The position numbers and the translations under genes are program-made. The notes below the pieces were generated by a model. It saw only the letters and a program-made list of their open reading frames with translations. It was not told where the DNA came from and did not search any database. Source: Verrucomicrobiaceae bacterium (GTDB taxonomy: Bacteria; Verrucomicrobiota; Verrucomicrobiia; Verrucomicrobiales; Verrucomicrobiaceae). From it: a DNA stretch of 64,000 bases. Of this stretch, positions 27,507-35,796 are shown piece after piece (positions within the stretch are counted from its first letter, which is position 1; every line of letters begins with the position of its first letter). The stretch is from assembly GCA_016795485.1 (NCBI GenBank), contig JAEUHM010000020.1:1-64000 (forward strand). The letters run 5' to 3'.

Positions 27507-28436
27507 GTGAACAAGGCTTTTGTGCTGGGCGCAGGATTGGGAGAACGGTTGCGCCCCTTGACCGATCAACTTCCCAAGCCGCTGGTGCCCGTGCTGCACC
27601 GGCCGCTGATTTGCCATGCTTTTGAGCATTTGGCCCGGGATCTAGGTGTCACTGAGTTTGTGGTGAACACCTTCCACCTCGCCGATGAATACGAGCGCGC
27701 CTTTCCAAATGGCAGATTCGGTGAAACTTCCGTCACTTTTCGCAAAGATGCCCCTGTGCGGCTTGAGACGGCTGGCGGCTTGGCCAACGTGCGCGACCTG
27801 CTGGACGGAAATGGCACTTTTGCGGTCTACAATGGCGACATTCTCACCAATCTCCCCCTCATGCCGCTCCTGAAGGCCCATCGAGAGGCGGGAAACATGG
27901 TGACGTTGGCTCTCCGGAGCAGGGGACCGGCGTTGCACATTGCGCTCGATGAGAAAACAGGGCGAGTAACGGACATTCGCAATAAACTTGGCACGGGCAA
28001 CGAAGGGGCCTTCCTTTTTACCGGTATCTACATCGTAGAGCCTGAGTTTTTCGAGCTTTTGGAGCCAGGAAAGCCGGAGTCGGTCATTCCTCACTTTTTG
28101 GAACTCATTAAGCGTGGTGAACTTGGCGGCGCGGTGATTGACGACGGGGACTGGTGGGACCTTGGTAGCCGCGGGGCTTATCTTGAGGCGACTGCGGCCC
28201 TTTGCTCGAATGGCCATGGCCATGTGGCAGTTCATCCCCAGGCGAAATTGGCTGCTGATGTGGTGTTGAATGGCTTTAACGTCGTTGGTCCCGAGGCCGA
28301 AGTCGCGCCTGGGGCTCGCCTGACTAACTGCATTCTCTGGCCTGGGGCAAAAGTGGCACCTGGAGCGGTGCTTGAGCGCTGCATCGTGCGTTCTGGTCAG
28401 ATGGCGGAAGGTGTGCTGGCGGACTGCGATGTTTAG
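27507..28436 (+). CDS. Sugar-1-phosphate nucleotidyltransferase, MurU-like with beta-helix tail
   Basis: The start is a GTG at 27507; the only nearby ATG runs into a stop. The 309 residues contain the nucleotide-binding signature LGAGLGERLRPLT followed by LPKPLVPV, and VYNGDILTN (metal-binding Asp). Together with the adjacent AmgK-like kinase gene this matches the MurU/AmgK cell-wall recycling pair, where MurU makes UDP-MurNAc from MurNAc-1-phosphate. MurU itself is about 220 residues; here about 80 extra C-terminal residues form a left-handed beta-helix (hexapeptide-like VNGFNVVGPEAEVAPGARL type), as in mannose-1-phosphate guanylyltransferases. Substrate is therefore MurNAc-1-P or another sugar-1-P. 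Confidence 0.8.
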   Translation: MNKAFVLGAGLGERLRPLTDQLPKPLVPVLHRPLICHAFEHLARDLGVTEFVVNTFHLADEYERAFPNGRFGETSVTFRKDAPVRLETAGGLANVRDLLDGNGTFAVYNGDILTNLPLMPLLKAHREAGNMVTLALRSRGPALHIALDEKTGRVTDIRNKLGTGNEGAFLFTGIYIVEPEFFELLEPGKPESVIPHFLELIKRGELGGAVIDDGDWWDLGSRGAYLEATAALCSNGHGHVAVHPQAKLAADVVLNGFNVVGPEAEVAPGARLTNCILWPGAKVAPGAVLERCIVRSGQMAEGVLADCDV

Positions 28437-28457
28437 TGTCAGGATTGGTACACAACC

Positions 28458-29444
28458 ATGGTTCCTGCCGAGCAAGAAGCCCTTCTCATCCTCACTCAAC
28501 TCCAGTTCCCTCATCTGGCGGGACAGCCACTAGACATTTCTGCCATCGTCAAAGGGGGCTCTGATCGCCACTTTTATCGCATCAGGCAAAAGAGTGGCTC
28601 ACAATCGTCAATGATCCTCATGGTGTACACCTTGGCTAGGCGGGATAACCCCAAGTTTGTGCCCGCTACTCGTCGTCTTGCTGCTGCGGGTGTGCATGTG
28701 CCGGAGATTCTCGCCTTTGATGCAGACAAGCTTTGCGTTTGGCTTCAAGACCTTGGCGCGGATGACTTGCACAGTCATGCGGGTGATTCATGGGAGTCGC
28801 GGAAAGCCTACTATCAGTCGACCCTGACTGAGGGAGCGAAGATCCACAACATTGAGGCTACTAACCTTTCTCCTGATGATCTTGATGAACTCGAGCCGCC
28901 TTTCGATGAAGCGCTCTACGAGTGGGAACAAGACTACTTCCTTGGCCACTTTGTGCGGAATCATCTTGGGCGCGAAACAACGGATGCAGACTTCACGGAA
29001 GCGCACCAGTGTCTGAGAAAACTCAGGCGCACCTTGGCTAAGGTCCCTCGTTGTTTGGTGCATCGGGATTTCCAAAGCCAGAATGTAATGCTCATCAATG
29101 GGCAGGCTTGGTTGGTGGACTATCAAGGTCTTCGTCCTGGGCTTGCTGAATATGACTTGGCATCTCTGCTCTATGACCCGTATGTCACGCTCACGGATAC
29201 CGAGCGAGAGGAGTTGCTGAGCTACTACATCAGTCAGCGGGGCATTAATCCCAAAGTGTGCCGAGAGCGTCTCCACCTTTGCGCTGCTCAGAGGCTCATG
29301 CAGGCACTTGGCGCTTATGCCAACCTCAGTCGCAACATGGGCAAGCCTCACTTTAAGCAGCACATCCCTGCTGCCGTGGCCAACTTAACAGCAGTGTGCG
29401 ACCTGGAGGCTGATCTTCAGCCGTTGAAGTCACTCTTTGTTTAG
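28458..29444 (+). CDS. amgK: AmgK-like sugar kinase (aminoglycoside phosphotransferase fold)
   Basis: The 328-residue protein has an APH-type kinase fold: KGGSDRHFYRI (glycine-rich loop), Brenner motif LVHRDFQSQNVML with catalytic Asp204, and metal-binding LVDYQGLRPGLAEYDLASLL (Asp221). The DYQG...G...YDLASLLYDPYV pattern is characteristic of AmgK, the anomeric N-acetylmuramate/N-acetylglucosamine kinase, rather than antibiotic phosphotransferases. It follows the nucleotidyltransferase gene by 21 bases, the same pairing as amgK-murU in Pseudomonas, allowing direct salvage of MurNAc to UDP-MurNAc and bypassing fosfomycin-sensitive MurA. Its 3' end overlaps the convergent gene by 15 bases. Confidence 0.8.
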   Translation: MVPAEQEALLILTQLQFPHLAGQPLDISAIVKGGSDRHFYRIRQKSGSQSSMILMVYTLARRDNPKFVPATRRLAAAGVHVPEILAFDADKLCVWLQDLGADDLHSHAGDSWESRKAYYQSTLTEGAKIHNIEATNLSPDDLDELEPPFDEALYEWEQDYFLGHFVRNHLGRETTDADFTEAHQCLRKLRRTLAKVPRCLVHRDFQSQNVMLINGQAWLVDYQGLRPGLAEYDLASLLYDPYVTLTDTEREELLSYYISQRGINPKVCRERLHLCAAQRLMQALGAYANLSRNMGKPHFKQHIPAAVANLTAVCDLEADLQPLKSLFV

Positions 29445-30362
29445 TGCCGCATCATCCTCCAGCGGAATCGCGCGTCTCACGTCGTGGATAGCCGTCAGCT
29501 TGGTGGAGATTTTCTGCTCAAAGTTTATTTTCTCTTCACCGATCACCACTTCCAGCCGGGCATTGCTCACGCTGAGTGAAATGATGCTACGTTCGAGGTC
29601 AAAAAACACCACTCCAGACAGCGTGCTTTTGTCACTCAGCGAAAAATCGCCGACCTGTTTTGATCTTCCTTGGTCGGTGGTCTTCAGCGTGCCTTCAAAG
29701 TTGATCCTTGCGTGGTTCCGGCCCTGAAACACTTCTTGGGAGGTGTATCTGCCGTTCAGATGAACGTTCGTCTCACCCGCTTGCGGAAAAGTCACCGTCT
29801 CGTCGGCGCTCCATGAGTCACCTGCTTTCACTGGCATCGGTGGCAGGCCCATCTCCATCGACTTGCGGAAGAGATTGGCCACAGACTTTAGCTCAGCTAA
29901 TGAGGCGAGCGCTGGAGCATCGTAGGCCGCTCCTGTGTTCTGATCGATCGCCTTTGAATCCACAAACTTGTTCTTGGCATCGTAAACGAGGATGAAGGAC
30001 TTGCCGAGGTTCTTGCCCACGGCCTCACGCAGGTCGTGATCGGACTCCCAAGGCTTCTCAGTATCAAACTCCGCTTTGCCGCCCTCGCCGTGCATCTTGC
30101 CTTGGATTCGTGTGAAGGTGACACGCACTTGCTTGCCGCCATCGGGGAGGGGAGTCACATCCATCTCGGTATGCTGGGTGACCATGAGCTTCTGCTCCTT
30201 ACCCGTTGCCTTGGTTACCGCTTCCGTCGTGGTCTCCCAGAGGTAGCTTTTGCCTGGCTGCCAGTCGACACGCAACAACCCATTGTCTGCCTCCTGGGCG
30301 TGAAGCACAGACAGAAGGCATAGCAGCGGGGCAAGGGCGGCTCGGAACAAAAATCTCATCAT
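29430..30362 (-). CDS. Exported DUF6263-like protein
   Basis: The 310-residue protein has two adjacent ATGs (30362, 30359) and a signal peptide ending VLHAQ. It is beta-rich with phrases typical of DUF6263-type proteins: WQPGKSYLWETTTEA, VTFTRIQGKM, GDSWSADETVTFP and NGRYTSQEVFQGRNHARI. These proteins resemble SRPBCC/lipocalin-like periplasmic domains and have no known function. The gene overlaps the 3' end of the AmgK-like gene by 15 bases on the opposite strand and is otherwise isolated. I am confident it is a real exported protein and only moderately confident of the family. Confidence 0.7.
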   Translation of the reverse strand: MMRFLFRAALAPLLCLLSVLHAQEADNGLLRVDWQPGKSYLWETTTEAVTKATGKEQKLMVTQHTEMDVTPLPDGGKQVRVTFTRIQGKMHGEGGKAEFDTEKPWESDHDLREAVGKNLGKSFILVYDAKNKFVDSKAIDQNTGAAYDAPALASLAELKSVANLFRKSMEMGLPPMPVKAGDSWSADETVTFPQAGETNVHLNGRYTSQEVFQGRNHARINFEGTLKTTDQGRSKQVGDFSLSDKSTLSGVVFFDLERSIISLSVSNARLEVVIGEEKINFEQKISTKLTAIHDVRRAIPLEDDAALNKE

Positions 30363-30710
30363 GGCGCGCGATCATGGCAGGCCGTGGCCAGATTGCAAAA
30401 GATACCCTGGCGGCTTTAACCCGGCACAATGAGTCATGAATATGGACGCTGAGGAAAGAAGACACCAAGGGAGAAGGGGAGAGTCGGTGCCTGATAAAAG
30501 AGGAAACCATGGTAGATGGAGCCACGGTTGGTGAAAACGAGTTTAGAAAATCACACACGAGTGCCGTGCGAGGCCTTCCTTGACGTGTATCGCCTGATGA
30601 GACTGGGGGGACGCAAGTAGGCAATCAGGCTGCTCATGTAAACTTGCTGGATGCTAAACCAGAATCTCTCGGGGCTGAGGAGGCGACAGTGTGAGATTCA
30701 TGCCAACTTT
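30363..30710. other. Non-coding stretch, nothing recognised
   Basis: These 348 bases lie between the starts of the DUF6263-like gene and the 3' end of the next leftward gene. Short frames exist on both strands but none has a credible start, leader or motif. It probably contains the promoter of the DUF6263-like gene near its left edge. Confidence 0.5.
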
Positions 30711-31955
30711 TCATTCTTGACCGACTAGCATCTGCTTCAATCGCGAATGGGTATTCTTTAGTTCGCCCGTTATTGGTGGAAATCTGTTAACATCAATCCA
30801 GCTCTTGAGGGCCATGAGAGATGCTTGATCCTTGCGAATCAGGTGTTCGCGTTTAGGTGCAGCAGGGGCTGTTGTAATCAGATTGTTTCCAAGACTTCCA
30901 TTGTGGTTGGGGAACAGGCGTGTGAAGGTCTTCAGTTCTTCTGAGCCCGGCTTCAGAGTGCTGAGGTAGCGTTCTAGTTGTTGACGCTGAGTCGGTTGGC
31001 TGATGTCGGCACGAGCCAGGACTCCTGCCCGATGGGCCGGAGACCATGAGAGCATTTGTGAGTCATTCAAGAGCGCAGTGAAGGTTTGCTCCGGATTGTT
31101 AACAGTGAGGCGGTCCAACGCTAGGAATGCAGCGTGAGTAATGCCATTCTCGACAGGCTTGCCCGTTGCATCCATTGGCTTCACTAGGGACACGATTTGA
31201 CTTAGTTCCTGCGGACCACCCAGGTGGACCGCCGTGTCAAAGGCCTCCAGCATGCCCTGTGTTGGTTGTGCCAACCACGCGTCGTTGTTGATCATCTGAT
31301 TGAAGCGATCACGAAGCTCGGTGGTGTGCTCACCCTGGGTGTTCTGCCAGCCGAGATTGCGTAGTGCCAGAGCCCACTCATCGGGGCTCTCGGAGTGGGC
31401 AAAGACTTTGCGTGCTTGTTCGATAGAAGCTGCGGGATCTACCCGAGCCAAAAGGTCGAGAAGCGCAGCACGGAGGCTGGGAGCTTCCTGCAAGGCTCCA
31501 CCTGGAGCCAGGGTGAACCCCAGACCTGTTGGGCTGTCCTGGCCACTGTTGAGCACTTGTTGGATGGCTTTAGCGGCGGCATCTGGAGCCGCTTTGGCTA
31601 GGCTCTCTCGTAGAGCCGTCAGCAGGGCCATTACCTCTGACTTGCGTTGGTCATCGGTCAGCTTTGGCTGGGCAATGACCAGCGCGAGACGCTTGCGGAA
31701 GGTAGCAATCGCTTCAGAGGGTGATTGCTCGTCTGTAACCAAGGTCCCTGCATTGCGGGAGGACGAGTTGGGAGACGTCGGAGTGTTTGCGCGGTTGGTG
31801 GTGGTCGTGGCGGACGCTGTTGCAGCAGCGACCGAGGGTTTCGGCCCCTTGGCCGCTCCCCACCCTACCATCAGGGTGAGGAGCACCAGGCACACAAGGC
31901 CCAGAGAGATCAAGATGCGCTTGGAACGATGGGACATGGCTTGAGAAGTGTTCAT
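30711..31955 (-). CDS. Membrane-anchored protein of unknown function
   Basis: The 414-residue protein has one N-terminal membrane segment (about 13-31, RILISLGLVCLVLLTLMVG), then a Ser/Thr/Ala/Asn-rich linker (about 35-75) and a mostly alpha-helical, possibly HEAT/TPR-like region (LDLLARVDPAASIEQARKVF, WALALRNLGWQNTQGEH). I do not recognise the family. It is encoded 22 bases downstream of the secreted trypsin-like protease on the same strand, so the two are likely co-transcribed. The helical repeats may bind a periplasmic partner, perhaps the protease; this is inference. Confidence 0.7.
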   Translation of the reverse strand: MNTSQAMSHRSKRILISLGLVCLVLLTLMVGWGAAKGPKPSVAAATASATTTTNRANTPTSPNSSSRNAGTLVTDEQSPSEAIATFRKRLALVIAQPKLTDDQRKSEVMALLTALRESLAKAAPDAAAKAIQQVLNSGQDSPTGLGFTLAPGGALQEAPSLRAALLDLLARVDPAASIEQARKVFAHSESPDEWALALRNLGWQNTQGEHTTELRDRFNQMINNDAWLAQPTQGMLEAFDTAVHLGGPQELSQIVSLVKPMDATGKPVENGITHAAFLALDRLTVNNPEQTFTALLNDSQMLSWSPAHRAGVLARADISQPTQRQQLERYLSTLKPGSEELKTFTRLFPNHNGSLGNNLITTAPAAPKREHLIRKDQASLMALKSWIDVNRFPPITGELKNTHSRLKQMLVGQE

Positions 31956-31977
31956 GGAGTTGGTTGGGGAGAAGTAG

Positions 31978-33111
31978 TTAGTCCAAGGTTGTGATGTGCA
32001 GGGTGAAGCCGCTCACGGTGCCCGTCACGCCTTCCGCCTGGTCGCGGACGGAGAGTTTCCAGGTGCCATTCGCGTCTGTTCCGCGGAAGGAGTGGCCCAG
32101 GTCATGCCCAGAGAAGCTCACTTCTGTTGCCCCTACTCCCACTGCCAACGGGAGCAGCACACTGCGGCCAGCAGGGGAGGTGACCATCACTTCCAGGTCC
32201 TGTGGCCGTGCGTGGTGGACCTTTGCATCCAGCGTGATGGTGGAGATCACCCCTGGGGTGTCTTTGACTGTCGTCTCCGTTACGGTCCAGGCAGTGGATG
32301 CGTCTGAGATGGGAAGATCAGATGCACCCGCAGCACTGGTAACGGGAGCTGCTTCAGCACCATAAGTATCTGCCGAGCGCTTGGCATAGGTCATGAGGCT
32401 GTAGGCAGCGTCATTCAGAGCACGTGCCCCAGCGCCCAACCCGCCGTCTGCACGGCCGGAGACATGGACGCCAGCCAACCGCCATTGCCCAGACCAGTAG
32501 GCAAATACTCCGCCACCACTCATGCCAGGGCCACCCTTGACCGAGGAGCACCACAGGTAATGACCATGGCTAGCTTTGTAGCGGCTGCGGAAGGAGCCTA
32601 CCGAGTTCATGTAATAAGGGTCGCTGCCGGGATAGCCCACGATCATTTTGCTGATGTCAGTGCGGGTCAGCGGATGGGCCGTATTGCTGTTGTTACGGAC
32701 TGTTCCTGAGTGAGCGCCGCCAGCGAGATAGTCGTAAGCAAAGTGAACGACAAAGTCGCGATGGAACTGGCTGCTGGCGGTTCCTCCAGAGTAGGAGGTC
32801 CAATACCAGTAACCACGCAGTGGTTTTCCAGCACCCACCCAGTCAGGGTGCAGTGAGGAAGAATAGGCATCGGCCCAGTCAAAGCCAGTGAGCCATTCTC
32901 CGTTGTTAAAGACAAGGTGTGCGCACGAGATGGCGATCTTGCCGTGAGAGGCCACGGTGCCGCTGCCTTGCCAGCCATTGCCCCAAATGATACCGCTGGT
33001 GCGGTAGGGGAAGCTGCCCAGCTTGTAGTCTGCCACTGCAGTGGGATAAGTCGTGGCGGAGTGAACGCTGCTGACAGCAGTCAGTATCAGGGTGAGAACG
33101 AACGTCTTCAT
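31978..33111 (-). CDS. Secreted trypsin-like serine protease with C-terminal P-domain
   Basis: The 377-residue protein has signal peptide MKTFVLTLILTAVSSVHSA. The S1-like domain shows the catalytic triad as ISCAHLVF (His65), HRDFVVHFAY (probably Asp119) and KGGPGMSGGGVF (Ser198). After about residue 265 comes a proprotein-convertase P-domain: ISTITLDAKVHHARPQDLEV, TSPAGRSVLLP, HSFRGTDANGTWKLSVRD, ending GTVSGFTLHI. P-domains stabilise or target secreted proteases and are common in marine Bacteroidetes and PVC bacteria. The active-site context (GPGMSGG) recalls glutamyl-endopeptidase-like S1 enzymes. It heads a two-gene unit with the membrane protein at 30711. Confidence 0.88.
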   Translation of the reverse strand: MKTFVLTLILTAVSSVHSATTYPTAVADYKLGSFPYRTSGIIWGNGWQGSGTVASHGKIAISCAHLVFNNGEWLTGFDWADAYSSSLHPDWVGAGKPLRGYWYWTSYSGGTASSQFHRDFVVHFAYDYLAGGAHSGTVRNNSNTAHPLTRTDISKMIVGYPGSDPYYMNSVGSFRSRYKASHGHYLWCSSVKGGPGMSGGGVFAYWSGQWRLAGVHVSGRADGGLGAGARALNDAAYSLMTYAKRSADTYGAEAAPVTSAAGASDLPISDASTAWTVTETTVKDTPGVISTITLDAKVHHARPQDLEVMVTSPAGRSVLLPLAVGVGATEVSFSGHDLGHSFRGTDANGTWKLSVRDQAEGVTGTVSGFTLHITTLD

Positions 33112-33591
33112 GATGTTTACTTCGGGTGTGTGTTAAAGTTAGGGATGAAGTCGCACTTGCGGCTTCGAGGGTGCAATCCGGCCAACTCGTGTGTTGATTG
33201 AAAAATCGTTCAAATCATCTCAGCACGCAGATACTGAGAGGCACGCTACTAAGCCAGGAAACGCTTGAACCTTGTGTTAGCCGCTCTCGACTTCACATCG
33301 TGGCCTGCTGGTGTGAAGTTCATGCTTGGCTTGATCCTAACACAGGATAGCAGCTCAATAAGTATTCGCTGGCTACAGCTTGAGTGAAGACGAGGTAACG
33401 AATCCGCCCAAATCAATGGGTGCGTGATGACGCGCGATGACTTCGGTGTCGAAACGCAAAAACAGAAGTCCCTTCGGGCGATACCTCCCGCACTTACAAA
33501 GCTCTGAGAAGGCTCTCAACAAATCACCAAGGCACCACGTGCTGCAAAGTCTGCCAGCCAATGTCCGAGTTGCTGAGGCTCGGAAGTGAGA
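33112..33591. other. Non-coding stretch with nested inverted repeats
   Basis: This 480-base gap lies between two leftward genes. Besides the likely promoter of the protease gene it contains nested dyads: TGTGTTAG (33273-33280) with CTAACACA (33337-33344), and inside them ACTTCACA (33290-33297) with TGTGAAGT (33312-33319). No ORF with a plausible start was found. Confidence 0.5.
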
Positions 33592-34380
33592 TCATGGAGG
33601 TAACTGCTCCAATAAAGTCTGAACCTCCGGCCGTGAACGCACGGTGGGTGGCAGGGCATTGACTAAAGTGTGCGCGTCTTGAATGCGCCCTCCAGCGATC
33701 AGAATCTGAAGCATAGTAGCCGGTGATGGGCCTGGTACAGTGATTTGAGGTTCAACAGTGAAGTCAACCGGTTGCCCTGAGAACTTACCGGCACTTGCGA
33801 GGCAAACCAGCAGCCTATAGCGGCCTGTCTTTTCCAGCTTTGGAGATTGCTCCGGAGCTGGCTTCATTTCGGCGAGTTTGATTGGGGATCGTGTACCTTT
33901 GAGCGTGAACAACGGCGGCGTTGTTTCATGATCTCCAGACGGCGGAAGCACCCACACATCGTAAAGTTGAGCTGGGTCAGGATCGTTCGACCACGCAAAC
34001 GTTGGGGTCTCTGCGGTATTTCTCGCTAGGAAGGTGTTTACGACCACCACTCCCAGTACCAAAAGGCAGGCTGCTAGCGTTAACAAGCGACTCATGGAGT
34101 ACCTGACTTGAGTTTGCACTAAAGCAGGACTCTTCACCGCCCGCTGGGCACTGCCAAACCGTTCCTGCCAAGCATCGTCACCTTGGGCCACCAGGCGACA
34201 CAAAACATGAGAAGGTATTGGGGTCTTGTCTGGAGGCGAGGCGAGTGCACAGTCGAGTAAGGCCATCTCCCTCAAGATAGCCTCCCTTTTTGGCCGACAT
34301 TTTTCGGTTGGGGGCATTTCCCCCAAAGCCTCTAGAAGGGCCTGCTCGTCGTCTGGGGGAAGTGACTGATCTGCGTTCAT
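33592..34380 (-). CDS. Probable anti-sigma factor / membrane regulator
   Basis: The protein has 262 residues. The N-terminal 95 residues are cytosolic and acidic, beginning MNADQSLPPDDEQALLEAL, without the HxxxCxxC zinc motif of classical ZAS anti-sigma factors. One membrane segment (about 97-118, LLTLAACLLVLGVVVVNTFL) is followed by a 140-residue beta-rich extracytoplasmic domain ending in a short helical tail. Position argues for a sigma regulator: it lies 36 bases downstream of the sigma region-4 ORF on the same strand, the usual sigma/anti-sigma arrangement. The sigma gene is interrupted by a stop codon, so the partner may be inactive. Role is inference. Confidence 0.6.
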   Translation of the reverse strand: MNADQSLPPDDEQALLEALGEMPPTEKCRPKREAILREMALLDCALASPPDKTPIPSHVLCRLVAQGDDAWQERFGSAQRAVKSPALVQTQVRYSMSRLLTLAACLLVLGVVVVNTFLARNTAETPTFAWSNDPDPAQLYDVWVLPPSGDHETTPPLFTLKGTRSPIKLAEMKPAPEQSPKLEKTGRYRLLVCLASAGKFSGQPVDFTVEPQITVPGPSPATMLQILIAGGRIQDAHTLVNALPPTVRSRPEVQTLLEQLPP

Positions 34381-34416
34381 TGCAATGATTACAAAAGATG
34401 GTGAGACTTGAGCGGG

Positions 34417-34773
34417 TTAGCTCATGCGCTCTAACTCTTGGAGTCTGAAGGCTAGCTTTTTGCGAGCGGTGTCCAGCCAAGAACATATTGTCCCTTTCGG
34501 CCTGCCCATGGTTTCAGCGATCCTTTCCGTCTTCAATGCATGAGCATAATACAGAGTATAGGCTTGGCGTTCATTAGGCGTCAGGCAACTGAGGAGCCTT
34601 TGAGCCAGCCCAGCGTCCTCGCCCAGATGGTCCGCGGGCTCGGTAGTCGCTATGTCCTCTTCCATCTGCTCCACGAGCGTGATCCTCTTGACAAACTGGC
34701 TGTCGTAATGGTCGGCAATGCGCCGTCTGAGGATGGTGTAAAAGAGGCCTGAAAGTGTGTGGTTGGACGTCAT
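34417..34773 (-). CDS. Sigma-70 family factor, C-terminal (region 4) part of an interrupted gene
   Basis: The 118 codons encode sigma region 4: LTPNERQAYTLYYAHALKT followed by the helix-turn-helix RIAETMGRPKGTICSWLDTARKKLAFRL, which would contact the -35 element. Region 2 is missing from this frame but is present in the ORF immediately upstream, which ends in TAA at 34782-34780 in exactly the same reading frame. Only two codons (TGT GAT) separate that stop from this ATG. Reading through the TAA would give a normal sigma factor of about 225 residues. Either the gene is a recent nonsense pseudogene, or the halves are made separately. Confidence 0.65.
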   Translation of the reverse strand: MTSNHTLSGLFYTILRRRIADHYDSQFVKRITLVEQMEEDIATTEPADHLGEDAGLAQRLLSCLTPNERQAYTLYYAHALKTERIAETMGRPKGTICSWLDTARKKLAFRLQELERMS

Positions 34774-34779
34774 ATCACA

Positions 34780-35091
34780 TTAGTCATCCCCCGGACTCAG
34801 AACTTGATTGAAAAAATCTTCGACTTTTTTTTCATCAGGGCATCCTCGGCTGAGCAATCTCTTCTGAAACTGGCCAATGGCGAGGATCACAACGTCCTCG
34901 CGGTCAGTTTGAGAACCCATTTTGTTCTTCGTGAAGCTCATACCGCGGGCGTAAAGGATATCGTAAGCCTTGAGCCAAGCGAGATCGAACGCTCGCTTAT
35001 CGCTTGAAATCAACTCACAGCAGGGCGGCAGCTCTGCATCCAAAGATGGAAGCGTGGGATGGGCATCGGTCATTGGTTGATCGGGCGGCAT
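34780..35091 (-). CDS. Sigma-70 family factor, N-terminal (region 2) part of an interrupted gene
   Basis: The frame encodes a region 2-like segment: DLAWLKAYDILYARGMSFTK, then SQTDREDVVILAIGQF and EDFFNQVL, followed by a TAA at 34782-34780. The downstream region-4 ORF continues in the same frame. Start is uncertain: ATG at 35091 or 35073, neither with a strong ribosome site; an upstream TTG at 35124 is less likely. DREDVV corresponds to the DAEDVVQ helix of ECF sigma factors. A 103-residue region-2-only protein could bind core polymerase but not a -35 box, so on its own it is probably non-functional. Confidence 0.55.
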   Translation of the reverse strand: MPPDQPMTDAHPTLPSLDAELPPCCELISSDKRAFDLAWLKAYDILYARGMSFTKNKMGSQTDREDVVILAIGQFQKRLLSRGCPDEKKVEDFFNQVLSPGDD

Positions 35092-35495
35092 ACTTGCTGC
35101 GGGCTTGAATCTTGCCAAGCACAAATGTCGACATCGCCATCAAAGTCAATCTAGCGAAGGGCCGACCTGCTTTCCATCGCTTCGGACAGCCTGCGGCACC
35201 TATAGCGACGATATCCAGAGCGCATTTGAAGAGCACCGCATGAACTGCACGACCGCTGCCAAAACCTGCTCCAACCTCAAAGTTAAATGCGACAAACCCA
35301 GGTCTTCCTGAAATCGCCCCGCCAGTTGACGGTATTGAAGCGCTGGGCCTGGAATGGTAAGGCGAGGTGTCCTCACCCATCCGTCGTGGCAGTCCAATCA
35401 ACATCATCTCCTGCCCAGTGCAAAGAAGGCGGAAGACGGAAATCCAAACACAACACCCCTCTCCGTCTCAGACGTTGAATCACGCCTTCACTCAG

Positions 35496-35527
35496 GTCTG
35501 GCGTCTGATGTCTGGCATCTGATGTCT
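35496..35527. repeat. Heptamer tandem repeat
   Basis: Successive units read GTCTGGC, GTCTGAT, GTCTGGC, ATCTGAT, GTCT, that is a 14-bp unit GTCTGGCRTCTGAT repeated 2.3 times. It is intergenic and likely a slippage-prone satellite. Confidence 0.85.
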
Positions 35528-35574
35528 TCCCCTAACATTCTACTGCCACCATTCTTCTGCCATCCCGTCAAGAA

Positions 35575-35601
35575 CCAAGCACCAGGAACAAAGAACAAAC
35601 C
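35575..35601 (+). repeat. Inverted repeat, left copy (27 bp)
   Basis: This sequence, starting CCAAGCACCAGGAAC and ending AACAAACC, recurs in opposite orientation at 37563-37590 with one substitution and one inserted base. The two copies bracket the HNH and zinc-ribbon genes and both 83-bp direct repeats. The motif is low-complexity (AAC/AAG rich), so it may also be a dispersed intergenic repeat. Confidence 0.7.
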
Positions 35602-35725
35602 TCCACCACCCCACCCCAAGGCTGTTAATCCGATCAAAATGTCAGCGCAATATCGATTGATCAAGATAGGCGTATGATCACAAAAGCCTCATGACTACCG
35701 ACATCCAAGCAAAAGGGCCCCAACC

Positions 35726-35754
35726 TTGACAGAACAAGCCCTCACCACCATGAT
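35726..35754 (+). promoter_or_regulatory. Possible sigma-70 promoter of the HNH gene
   Basis: TTGACA at 35726-35731 is a perfect -35 hexamer and is followed, after 17 bases, by CATGAT at 35749-35754 (4 of 6 matches to TATAAT). Transcription would start about 85 bases before the HNH ATG at 35847, upstream of a palindrome. Confidence 0.4.
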
Positions 35755-35776
35755 TCACCATGAAACAGTCCCAGAA

Positions 35777-35796
35777 ATATCACTCGGCAGTGATAT
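35777..35796. promoter_or_regulatory. Perfect palindrome, possible operator before the HNH gene
   Basis: ATATCACT (35777-35784) and AGTGATAT (35789-35796) are exact inverted repeats around a four-base CGGC centre, 50 bases before the start codon and about 22 bases after the candidate -10. Position suits an operator or a leader hairpin. Confidence 0.45.

Noticed and set aside
35015-35407. 130-codon leftward frame upstream of the interrupted sigma gene
   Set aside because: No motif, composition unlike neighbours' genes, and it overlaps the region-2 part in another frame.
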